A DNA stretch of 5,585 nt, taken from contig DLGU01000145.1 in the NCBI GenBank assembly GCA_002482865.1, positions 1,146 through 6,730 of the forward strand. Direction: 5' to 3'. The DNA comes from Porphyrobacter sp. UBA7686. Its GTDB lineage: Bacteria > Pseudomonadota > Alphaproteobacteria > Sphingomonadales > Sphingomonadaceae. Shown here piece by piece: positions 1-4,536 of the stretch. Both the position numbers and the translations under genes were made by a program. The notes under the pieces are model-generated. The model ran no database searches. It was not told where the DNA came from and saw only the letters and a program-made list of their open reading frames with translations. Every line of letters begins with the position of its first letter. The stretch's first letter is position 1.

Positions 1-254
1 GAGCTGAACCAGCCGCCACCATAGGCCATGGTCAGCCCCAGCACCCAGACGATGATCAGACTGGGCGTGAGGATGATCGCACGCAGCTTGCCCATCCGGG
101 TCGCCCACTTGGCCTCGCCCGCGGAACCCGGCTCGTGATCGAGCATGTAGATGCACTGGCGCGGCAGCATGAACAGCCCGGCCAGCCAGAACACCATGAA
201 GATCACATGCCCCGATTTGAGGAACAGATAGATCGAGGAGATCAGCTCCTGCAT
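1..254 (-). CDS. hemJ: Protoporphyrinogen oxidase HemJ (UPF0093/CopD-like membrane protein), N-terminal part, cut by window edge
   Basis: HemJ oxidises protoporphyrinogen IX to protoporphyrin IX, the penultimate step of haem synthesis, in the inner membrane of bacteria lacking HemG and HemY. Reading leftward from the ATG at 254-252, 84 residues are visible and then the window ends, so the rest of the protein (family length roughly 140-190 aa) is missing. Visible are a first membrane helix (about residues 8-30) holding His16 in KSGHVIFMVFWLAGLFMLPR, a pattern typical of the family; a short hydrophilic loop (about 37-57); and a second helix (about 58-78) beginning ILTPS, matching the family's I-x-TP motif. 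The start lies 4 bases after the hemE stop, and GAGAGG inside the end of hemE (complement of 263-268) serves as ribosome binding site 8 bases upstream. This implies co-transcription and probably coupled translation with hemE. The family call is confident; the enzymatic role follows from family knowledge and from the hemE neighbour. Confidence 0.85.
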   Translation of the reverse strand, partial: MQELISSIYLFLKSGHVIFMVFWLAGLFMLPRQCIYMLDHEPGSAGEAKWATRMGKLRAIILTPSLIIVWVLGLTMAYGGGWFS

Positions 255-258
255 CGGA

Positions 259-1275
259 TCAGCCTCTCAGCGCAGCGAGGAGTTCCTCGACGTGCGAAAT
301 GGGCGTGAATTGCCCGATCCCATGGCCGAGGTTGAAGACATGCGGACGGTTTTCGAAGGCGGCGATGATCGTCTTGACCCGCGCGGCGACTGCCGGACCG
401 CCGGCTTCGAGCAGCAGCGGATCGAAGTTGCCCTGCACCGGCATGCCTTCCGGCAGGCTGGCATGGGCCCAGGCGGGATCGAGCGTCTCGTCGAGGCCCA
501 CGGCATCCACACCCGTCTCACGCGCATAGGCAGGCAGCTTCGCGCCCGAACCCTTGGGGAAACCGATCACCGGGGTATCGGGGTGGGTTTCCTTGAGCTT
601 CGCCGTGATCGCGGCATTCGGCGCAATCACCCACTTTTCGAACTGGTCAGGCGCAAGGCTCCCCGCCCAGCTATCGAACAACTGCACCGCTTCCGCGCCC
701 GCATCGATCTGGCCGCGCAGGTAGGTAACCGAAACGTCGATGATCGCATCGATGATCGCCTGCATGTGCTCAGGATCACGGTAAGCGAGCAGCCGCGCCG
801 GGCCTTGGTCCTTGGAGCCTTCGCCCGCGATCATGTAGGTCGCGACCGTCCAGGGGCTCCCCGCAAAGCCGAGCATGGTCACTTCAGGACCGATCATGGC
901 GCGGGTGCGACGCACGGTTTCGTAAACCGGCTCGAACCGCTCGAACGCCGGGGTGAACGCATCAAGTCCGACTTCCAGCAGCGTCGGTGCCAGATGCGGG
1001 CCTTCACCGGCAGCAAAGGTCAGCCCCTGCCCCATTGCGTGCGGCACGATCAGGATATCAGAGAACAGGATCGCGCCATCAAACCCGAACCGACGGATCG
1101 GTTGCACGGTGATTTCAGCCGCAGCCTCGCTGTCGTAAACCAGTTCAAGGAACCCGCCCTTTTCGGCGCGAAGTTCGCGATATTCAGGAAGATAGCGCCC
1201 AGCTTGGCGCATCAGCCAGACGGGAGCAACGTCCTGACGGACACCTTTGAGCGTATCGAGAAGCGGACCGGGCAT
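259..1275 (-). CDS. hemE: Uroporphyrinogen decarboxylase
   Basis: This cytosolic enzyme removes the four acetate carboxyls of uroporphyrinogen III to give coproporphyrinogen III in haem and, where present, bacteriochlorophyll synthesis. At 338 aa it has normal family length and looks intact. The N-terminal signature PVWLMRQAGRYLPEYR spans residues 18-33, with substrate-binding Arg23 and Arg27 (Arg37/Arg41 in human UROD). Asp73 in FSDIL matches the catalytic Asp86; Tyr147 in the second signature (GFAGSPWTVATYMIAGEGSK), Ser202 in FDSWAG and His318 in NLGHGI match Tyr164, Ser219 and His339. The ATG at 1275-1273 was chosen because AGGA (complement of 1281-1284) lies 5 bases upstream and the signature follows at the usual distance. 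It is transcribed away from the probable origin, from a promoter inside the AT-rich element, and leads into hemJ. Confidence 0.97.
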   Translation of the reverse strand: MPGPLLDTLKGVRQDVAPVWLMRQAGRYLPEYRELRAEKGGFLELVYDSEAAAEITVQPIRRFGFDGAILFSDILIVPHAMGQGLTFAAGEGPHLAPTLLEVGLDAFTPAFERFEPVYETVRRTRAMIGPEVTMLGFAGSPWTVATYMIAGEGSKDQGPARLLAYRDPEHMQAIIDAIIDVSVTYLRGQIDAGAEAVQLFDSWAGSLAPDQFEKWVIAPNAAITAKLKETHPDTPVIGFPKGSGAKLPAYARETGVDAVGLDETLDPAWAHASLPEGMPVQGNFDPLLLEAGGPAVAARVKTIIAAFENRPHVFNLGHGIGQFTPISHVEELLAALRG

Positions 1276-1283
1276 AGGGTTCC

Positions 1284-1311
1284 TATAAACAAATCAAAAC
1301 AAATTATAAAA
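1284..1311. other. AT-rich element, candidate DNA unwinding element of oriC
   Basis: Of these 28 bases, 25 are A or T, in a neighbourhood that is otherwise strongly GC-rich. The plus strand is almost all A (runs of AAA and AAAA), so the minus strand is T-rich. It directly abuts the hemE ribosome binding site and contains the hemE -10 hexamer. The nearest DnaA box begins 24 bases to the right, at 1335. Strand opening here is an inference from composition and position. Confidence 0.55.
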
Positions 1312-1331
1312 GGACTGATGGAGTCTGTTGG
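1303..1331 (-). promoter_or_regulatory. Putative sigma-70-type promoter of hemE
   Basis: On the minus strand a perfect TATAAT (complement of 1303-1308) lies 28 bases upstream of the hemE ATG. At the ideal 17-base spacing the -35 position reads CCAACA (complement of 1326-1331), matching only the last three bases of TTGACA. Transcription would start near 1296 and give a leader of about 20 bases carrying the AGGA at 1284-1281. In Caulobacter, hemE promoters lie inside the origin and affect replication. Whether this one is active is inference; a T-rich strand can produce TATAAT by chance. Confidence 0.45.
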
Positions 1332-1391
1332 CCCTGTGGATAGCGGGAATTACCGGGCCCTGCCGGACTCTCCCCTGTTTCCTGTTGGCCC
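1325..1391 (+). repeat. 10-bp direct repeat CTGTTGGCCC inside the probable origin
   Basis: Identical copies of CTGTTGGCCC lie at 1325-1334 and 1382-1391, with starts 57 bases apart. The first directly abuts the DnaA box at 1335. It does not resemble a DnaA box and I do not recognise it as a known site. The distance is between five and six helical turns. Confidence 0.5.
1335..1343 (-). promoter_or_regulatory. DnaA box, one mismatch
   Basis: The minus strand reads CTATCCACA, which differs from TTATCCACA only at the first base. It is the best DnaA-box match in the window and the closest to the AT-rich element. It is also the only clear box on the minus strand, so it faces the array to its right. 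Confidence 0.6.
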
Positions 1392-1434
1392 CAAGCCCCC
1401 ACCGAATCCGCATGGATTGGACGTCAAGCTGGCT

Positions 1435-1443
1435 TTATCCCCA
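1435..1443 (+). promoter_or_regulatory. DnaA box, one mismatch
   Basis: The plus strand reads TTATCCCCA, differing from TTATCCACA only at position 7. A degenerate 9-mer, CTCTTCACA (1444-1452), follows directly, and further box-like sequences continue to 1476, so this box heads a tandem cluster. Confidence 0.5.
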
Positions 1444-1454
1444 CTCTTCACAGA

Positions 1455-1476
1455 CTGTCGACAAAACTTGTCCCGT
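1455..1476 (+). promoter_or_regulatory. Cluster of weak DnaA-box-like sequences
   Basis: CTGTCGACA (1455-1463) and TTGTCCCGT (1468-1476) each keep part of the TTRTCCACA pattern, with three mismatches to TTATCCACA. They lie immediately downstream of the better box at 1435. TGTCGACA (1456-1463) is also a perfect 8-bp palindrome. Low-affinity sites in array are common in bacterial origins, but each on its own is close to chance. Confidence 0.3.
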
Positions 1477-1503
1477 GTGCGCAAATAGCCCGAGGAAAAG
1501 GCC

Positions 1504-1528
1504 GGGAGCGGGCATGAAAAATGCTCCC
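1504..1528. repeat. Inverted repeat GGGAGC/GCTCCC in the probable origin
   Basis: GGGAGC at 1504-1509 is perfectly complementary to GCTCCC at 1523-1528 across a 13-base spacer. A competing 4-bp pairing, GCAT/ATGC (1512-1515 with 1521-1524), closes a smaller GAAAA loop. No T-run follows on either side, so this is not a typical intrinsic terminator. Its role is unknown. Confidence 0.4.
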
Positions 1529-1532
1529 CAGC

Positions 1533-1577
1533 TTGTCCACTGCACCCTGCCGTGGTTTATGCGCCCATCTGTCCACA
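1533..1577 (+). promoter_or_regulatory. Two moderate DnaA-box-like sites near the dikinase-regulator start
   Basis: TTGTCCACT (1533-1541) and CTGTCCACA (1569-1577) each match TTATCCACA at seven of nine positions and keep the TCCAC core. Their starts are 36 bases apart on the plus strand. The second lies 10 bases before the ATG at 1588, so DnaA bound there could also affect expression of that gene. Confidence 0.4.
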
Positions 1578-1587
1578 GGCACTCGTG

Positions 1588-2433
1588 ATGAACCGACTCA
1601 ACCTCCATCTTGTATCGGATTCGACCGGCGAGACGCTGGAAATGATCGCCAAGGCGGCACTTGCGCAGTTCGATAACCCGAGTGTGAACCGCCACTTCTG
1701 GCCGATGGTGCGGTCGTTGCAGCATCTCGACCGGATTGTGCCCGATCTCGCCGCCCATCCTGGGCTAGTGTTCTACACGCTAGTGAACCCCGAGACGAGG
1801 AAGCGGCTTGAGGAGCATTGTCGCCATCTGGGCCTGCCGGCTGTCCCGGTGCTCGATCAGGTGACGGCGGCGCTGGAGGCGCAGCTCGGGCAGGAGGCGC
1901 ATGGCCGCCCCGGCCGTCAGCACATGATGGACGAAAGCTATTTCAAGCGGGTCGATGCGATCCAATACACCATCGCCCATGATGACGGGCTGGCGCACGA
2001 GGATTGGGAGGAGGCGGATATCCTGCTGGTGGGCGTGTCGCGCTCTTCGAAAACGCCGACCTCGATCTATCTGGCGAACCGCGGGTACAAGGTGGCGAAT
2101 ATCCCGCTGGTGGTCGAAAGCCCGCCGCCCAAGGCGCTGTTCGGCCTGAGGCATCCACTCGTGGTAGGTCTTACAACCTCTCCCGAACGATTAGTGCAAA
2201 TCCGCCGCAACCGTCTATTATCGCTCAACGAAGCGACCGAGACCGCCTATGTCGACAATGACCGCGTCAAGGCCGAGCTGCAATATGCCCGGCGGATGTT
2301 CGGCGATAATGGCTGGCCGGTGATTGATGTCACCCGCCGCTCGATCGAAGAGACGGCGGCGGCCATCATCCGGCTGGCGCAGGAGCGTGAGCGCAAGCCT
2401 GCGAGCGAAGGCGGGGTGGGGAAGCCGATATGA
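1588..2433 (+). CDS. Pyruvate,phosphate dikinase / PEP synthase regulatory protein (DUF299, bifunctional kinase-pyrophosphorylase)
   Basis: Proteins of this family switch pyruvate,phosphate dikinase or PEP synthase off by ADP-dependent threonine phosphorylation and on by Pi-dependent dephosphorylation, controlling PEP formation from pyruvate in the cytosol. At 281 aa, length is normal. The N-terminus (LHLVSDSTGETLE) and HDDG (131-134) are family-typical; the P-loop-like GVSRSSKTP at 149-157 binds ADP, with Lys155; the C-terminus has WPVIDVTRRSIEETAAAI. I chose the ATG at 1588 because homologues begin just before LHLVSDSTGET; a GTG at 1552 would add 12 atypical residues and run through a DnaA-like box. 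The ribosome binding site is weak (ACAGG, 1575-1579). The gene opens the operon and overlaps maf by ATGA. Which dikinase is the target cannot be told from here; E. coli ppsR (ydiA) acts on PEP synthase. An odd rare-codon island lies at 2164-2220. Confidence 0.93.
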   Translation: MNRLNLHLVSDSTGETLEMIAKAALAQFDNPSVNRHFWPMVRSLQHLDRIVPDLAAHPGLVFYTLVNPETRKRLEEHCRHLGLPAVPVLDQVTAALEAQLGQEAHGRPGRQHMMDESYFKRVDAIQYTIAHDDGLAHEDWEEADILLVGVSRSSKTPTSIYLANRGYKVANIPLVVESPPPKALFGLRHPLVVGLTTSPERLVQIRRNRLLSLNEATETAYVDNDRVKAELQYARRMFGDNGWPVIDVTRRSIEETAAAIIRLAQERERKPASEGGVGKPI

Positions 2434-3023
2434 GCCAGCGTCTGATTCTCGCCAGCAAATCCGCCTCCCGCCGGGCGATGCTCGATGCGGCTGGTGTCGC
2501 TTACGAGAGCATCCCCGCCGAGATTGACGAACGCGCGGTGGAGGCGGGGCTAGAAGGTACCGCGCCTGCCGAGGTGGCTGAAGCACTGGCGGTCGCCAAG
2601 GCGGCGGCGGTCGCGGCACTGCATCCAGAGGCGTTGGTGTTGGGTTCGGACTCGCTGGTGGTCGCGGAAGGTCGGCGGTTCGACAAGCCGCGCTCGGCCG
2701 AGGAAGCGGCGGAGCATTTGCGGTTCTTCTCGGGCAAGGTAATGGAGCTGCACAGCGCGGCTGCGTTGGTCCGCGATGGGGGCTGCGAATGGAGCCATGT
2801 CAGCATTGCACGCCTGCATGTCCGCGATCTGTCCGAAGAATTTATCGCGCATTATCTCAGCCTTGAATGGCCCGCGATCGGCCACACTGTAGGGGCCTTC
2901 CGGATTGAAGGCCCCGGCGTGCAGCTGTTCGACGCGATCGAGGGCGATCAGTTCACCGTGCTTGGGATGCCGCTGTTGCCGTTATTGGCGGCGCTACGGG
3001 AGGAAGGGGTTTTGCTGGCATGA
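2430..3023 (+). CDS. maf: Maf-family nucleoside triphosphate pyrophosphatase
   Basis: Maf proteins hydrolyse non-canonical or surplus nucleoside triphosphates (dTTP, UTP, m7GTP or modified pyrimidines, depending on subgroup) to monophosphate and pyrophosphate, and were first linked to septum inhibition. The 197-aa length is normal. Family marks are the N-terminal LASKSASRRAMLDAAGV (residues 7-23), whose Ser/Arg residues bind phosphate, Lys57, Asp74 in GSDS as the probable catalytic base, Lys86-Pro87, and the C-terminal EGPGVQLFDAIEGDQFTVLGMPLLPLL. The residue after Asp74 is Ser, where dTTP/UTP enzymes usually have Thr and YceF-type ones Gln, so substrate subgroup cannot be assigned. Its ATG shares ATGA with the upstream stop, a GGGGAAG (2418-2424) gives a ribosome binding site, and its own stop overlaps aroE in the same way, so it is a middle gene of a coupled operon. 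Confidence 0.93.
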   Translation: MSQRLILASKSASRRAMLDAAGVAYESIPAEIDERAVEAGLEGTAPAEVAEALAVAKAAAVAALHPEALVLGSDSLVVAEGRRFDKPRSAEEAAEHLRFFSGKVMELHSAAALVRDGGCEWSHVSIARLHVRDLSEEFIAHYLSLEWPAIGHTVGAFRIEGPGVQLFDAIEGDQFTVLGMPLLPLLAALREEGVLLA

Positions 3024-3892
3024 CGAAGCCCCCCGAGACTCCCTATGCCGAGGTGATCGGTGACCCCATTGCCCAGTCCAAATCCCCGGCAATCCACGGT
3101 TTCTGGCTCAGGAAGCTCGGGATCCAAGCGGATTACCGTGCGTGCCATGTCACGCCTGAAGACCTTGCCGATTACATCGCGCGGCGCCGCGCTGATCCGC
3201 TGTGGCGCGGGTGCAATGTCACGATGCCGCACAAGCAGGCCGTGATGGGGCTGCTAGGCCATATTGCGCCGCCCGCCGACGCCATCGGGGCGGTGAACAC
3301 CGTGCTGCGAACCGACAGCCACCCCGCCCTGACGGGCACCAACACCGATGCGAGCGGGTTTCTGGAGCCGCTTAAGGCTGATCTGGCAGAGACGCACTAC
3401 TACCGCATGGCCCGCATCATGGGCACCGGCGGCGCGGCGCGCGCGATCATCACCGCGCTGGCGGACAAAGGCTTCACGTTGGTCGTCGCCGGGCGCGATC
3501 CGGGCAAGGCGCGGGCGCTGCTCGATGAACTGGCACCCAAGGGCGAGCATCACGCGATCCCGCTGTCGCACTTCGCCGATCCGACCGACTTTGCCTTCGA
3601 TGACCGTGAAGGGTGCCTCGATCTGGTGATCAATGCCTCCAGCCTCGGGATGCAGGGCCAGCCCCCCCTCGCCTTCGACTGGAGCCATGCGCCGCCCGGC
3701 AGCATCGCCTATGATATCGTCACCGCCCCACTCGATACGCCATTCCTGCAAGGTGCGCGCGCTAAGGGACACCGCACCATCGATGGGCTCTCCATGCTGA
3801 TCGGTCAGGCCGCAGCCGCCTTCGAGCATTTCTTCGGCGCCCCCCCGCCGCGCGAACATGACGCCGAATTGCGCGCGCTCCTCACCCAATGA
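3020..3892 (+). CDS. aroE: Shikimate dehydrogenase (NADP+)
   Basis: AroE reduces 3-dehydroshikimate to shikimate with NADPH in the cytosol, on the route from PEP and erythrose-4-phosphate to chorismate. The 290 aa form the usual two domains. The N-terminal shikimate-binding domain shows GDPIAQSKSPAIH (14-26), NVTMPHK with catalytic Lys72, GAVNT (90-94) and TNTD with catalytic Asp110. The NADP-binding domain shows the glycine-rich GTGGAA (135-140), an AGRDPGKA segment likely to contact the 2'-phosphate, and NASSLGM (205-211). The C-terminus has YDIVTAPLDTPFL and DGLSMLIGQAAAAFE with Gln263. Small departures from the commonest forms are GTGGAA for GAGGAA and AQSKSP for HSKSP; both are conservative enough not to suggest loss of function. 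It overlaps both maf and coaE by ATGA. The position after a PEP-dikinase regulator fits a shared interest in PEP, but that link is inference. Confidence 0.96.
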   Translation: MTKPPETPYAEVIGDPIAQSKSPAIHGFWLRKLGIQADYRACHVTPEDLADYIARRRADPLWRGCNVTMPHKQAVMGLLGHIAPPADAIGAVNTVLRTDSHPALTGTNTDASGFLEPLKADLAETHYYRMARIMGTGGAARAIITALADKGFTLVVAGRDPGKARALLDELAPKGEHHAIPLSHFADPTDFAFDDREGCLDLVINASSLGMQGQPPLAFDWSHAPPGSIAYDIVTAPLDTPFLQGARAKGHRTIDGLSMLIGQAAAAFEHFFGAPPPREHDAELRALLTQ

Positions 3893-4473
3893 CCCGCCCC
3901 AAGATCATCGGCCTTACTGGCAGCATCGGCATGGGCAAATCGACCGTCGCGGGGATGTTCGCCGAGGCGGGGATCCCGGTGTTCGACGCTGATGCCGAGG
4001 TGCGCGCGATGCAGGGGCCGGGCGGGGAGCTGGTCCCGGCGATCGAGGCCGCCTTCCCCGGATCAACCGGACCGGAGGGTGTTGACCGCGAACGGCTTGG
4101 GGCGCAGGTCTTCGCCGACAAAGCAGCGCTCGCGCGGTTGGAGGCCATCGTTCACCCCGCTGTCGCCGCCAAGCGCGCGGCCTTCCTTGAACAGCACCAT
4201 GACAAGCGCGCGGTCGTGTTCGACATCCCGCTGCTGTTCGAACGCGGCGGGCACGAGGCGGTCGACACCATCGTCGTCGTCTCCGCCCCCGAAGCTGTAC
4301 AGCGCGCCCGTGTGCTCGCCCGCCCGGGCATGACGCCGGAGAAATTCGCGCACATCTTCGGCCTGCAACTCCACGACACCCACAAACGCGACCGCGCTCA
4401 TCATGTCATCGACACCGGCACCAGCCTTGATGACACCCGCGCGCAGGTCGCCGCGCTGATTGCCGCGCTCTGA
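3889..4473 (+). CDS. coaE: Dephospho-CoA kinase
   Basis: CoaE phosphorylates the 3'-hydroxyl of dephospho-CoA with ATP, the last step of coenzyme A synthesis, in the cytosol. The 194-aa length is normal. The P-loop GSIGMGKST spans residues 11-19 with Lys17 and Ser18; the catalytic or substrate-binding FDADAEV follows (Asp33, Asp35); IVHP (87-90) and DIPLLFE (111-117) are family landmarks; RARVLARPGMTPEKF forms the lid region. In the segment before VIDTG most relatives I recall read like MPDAEKRARAD, whereas here it is LHDTHKRDRAHH, rich in histidine; this may be lineage variation. The ATG lies in an ATGA overlap with the aroE stop, making coaE the last of four coupled genes. A TGA followed at once by an in-frame TAG (4471-4476) ends it. 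Confidence 0.95.
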   Translation: MTRPKIIGLTGSIGMGKSTVAGMFAEAGIPVFDADAEVRAMQGPGGELVPAIEAAFPGSTGPEGVDRERLGAQVFADKAALARLEAIVHPAVAAKRAAFLEQHHDKRAVVFDIPLLFERGGHEAVDTIVVVSAPEAVQRARVLARPGMTPEKFAHIFGLQLHDTHKRDRAHHVIDTGTSLDDTRAQVAALIAAL

Positions 4474-4477
4474 TAGC

Positions 4478-4506
4478 TGCAATTTGATTGCAAGCACCCC
4501 TTGCAA
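4478..4506. repeat. Overlapping inverted repeats in the coaE-dnaQ gap
   Basis: Two perfect inverted repeats share an arm: TGCAAT/ATTGCA (4478-4483 with 4487-4492, 3-base loop) and TTGCAAG/CTTGCAA (4488-4494 with 4500-4506, 5-base loop). Because they share 4488-4492, only one can form at a time in RNA. TTGCAAG also recurs as a direct repeat at 4488 and 4501, a 13-base period. No T-run follows, so this is not a clear terminator. It could be an operator or a leader structure ahead of dnaQ; neither is proven. Confidence 0.4.
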
Positions 4507-4529
4507 GTGCCCGAACATGGGAGGATAGT
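4501..4529 (+). promoter_or_regulatory. Weak candidate promoter for dnaQ
   Basis: TTGCAA (4501-4506) and GATAGT (4524-4529) each match four of six consensus bases, with a 17-base spacer. Transcription would begin around 4536, almost on the dnaQ ATG, and so exclude the good ribosome binding site at 4519-4525. That makes this promoter doubtful unless leaderless mRNA is used; read-through from coaE is the simpler alternative. Confidence 0.2.
4519..4525 (+). promoter_or_regulatory. Strong Shine-Dalgarno sequence deciding the dnaQ start
   Basis: GGGAGGA is close to the complement of the 16S rRNA 3' end and stands 11 bases before the ATG at 4537, a slightly long but usable spacing. It supports that ATG over the in-frame TTG at 4501, which would place this sequence inside the coding region. 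Confidence 0.6.
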
Positions 4530-4536
4530 CTGGCCA

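Larger units (their letters stand above)
1276..1587. other. Probable chromosomal replication origin (oriC) between hemE and the DUF299 gene
   Basis: This is the only stretch over 300 bases without a gene. Seen in the sequence: a 28-bp segment with 25 A/T (1284-1311) beside hemE; DnaA-box-like 9-mers with one mismatch to TTATCCACA at 1335-1343 (minus) and 1435-1443 (plus); weaker boxes at 1455-1463, 1468-1476, 1533-1541 and 1569-1577; three GANTC sites within 1321-1408; a repeated CTGTTGGCCC; and a 6-bp-stem hairpin at 1504-1528. Known: the Caulobacter origin lies between hemE and a gene of this same DUF299 family, with an AT-rich region and DnaA boxes, and the arrangement is conserved in other alphaproteobacteria such as Rickettsia. 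Inferred: this region is oriC. No TTAA-N7-TTAA CtrA site is present, unlike Caulobacter. The alternative is an ordinary divergent promoter region. Confidence 0.72.

Noticed and set aside
1292..1306. IHF site (WATCAA-N4-TTR) in the AT-rich element
   Set aside because: AATCAA is present but TTA follows after six bases instead of four; too loose to call in A-rich sequence.
1313..1343. DnaA-trio repeats between the first DnaA box and the AT-rich element
   Set aside because: No regular run of the expected trinucleotides could be read on either strand at a fixed spacing.
292..1488. Long plus-strand open frame (398 codons) opposite hemE and running into the intergenic region
   Set aside because: It is antisense to a fully convincing hemE, its composition (Arg/His/Gly-rich, no recognisable motif) is that of a shadow frame in GC-rich DNA, and it would cross the whole AT-rich element and DnaA boxes.
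1504..1528. Intrinsic terminator
   Set aside because: The stem has no following T-run on either strand, and both flanking genes point away from it.
1552..1587. Upstream GTG start for the dikinase regulator
   Set aside because: The 12 extra residues do not fit the family N-terminus, and the stretch contains a DnaA-like box; ATG at 1588 fits homologues better.
3254..3889. Minus-strand open frame (211 codons) opposite aroE
   Set aside because: Antisense shadow of an intact shikimate dehydrogenase, with no recognisable domain.
4501..4536. Upstream TTG start for dnaQ
   Set aside because: It would bury the strong GGGAGGA ribosome binding site within the gene and add 12 residues before the compact exonuclease start.
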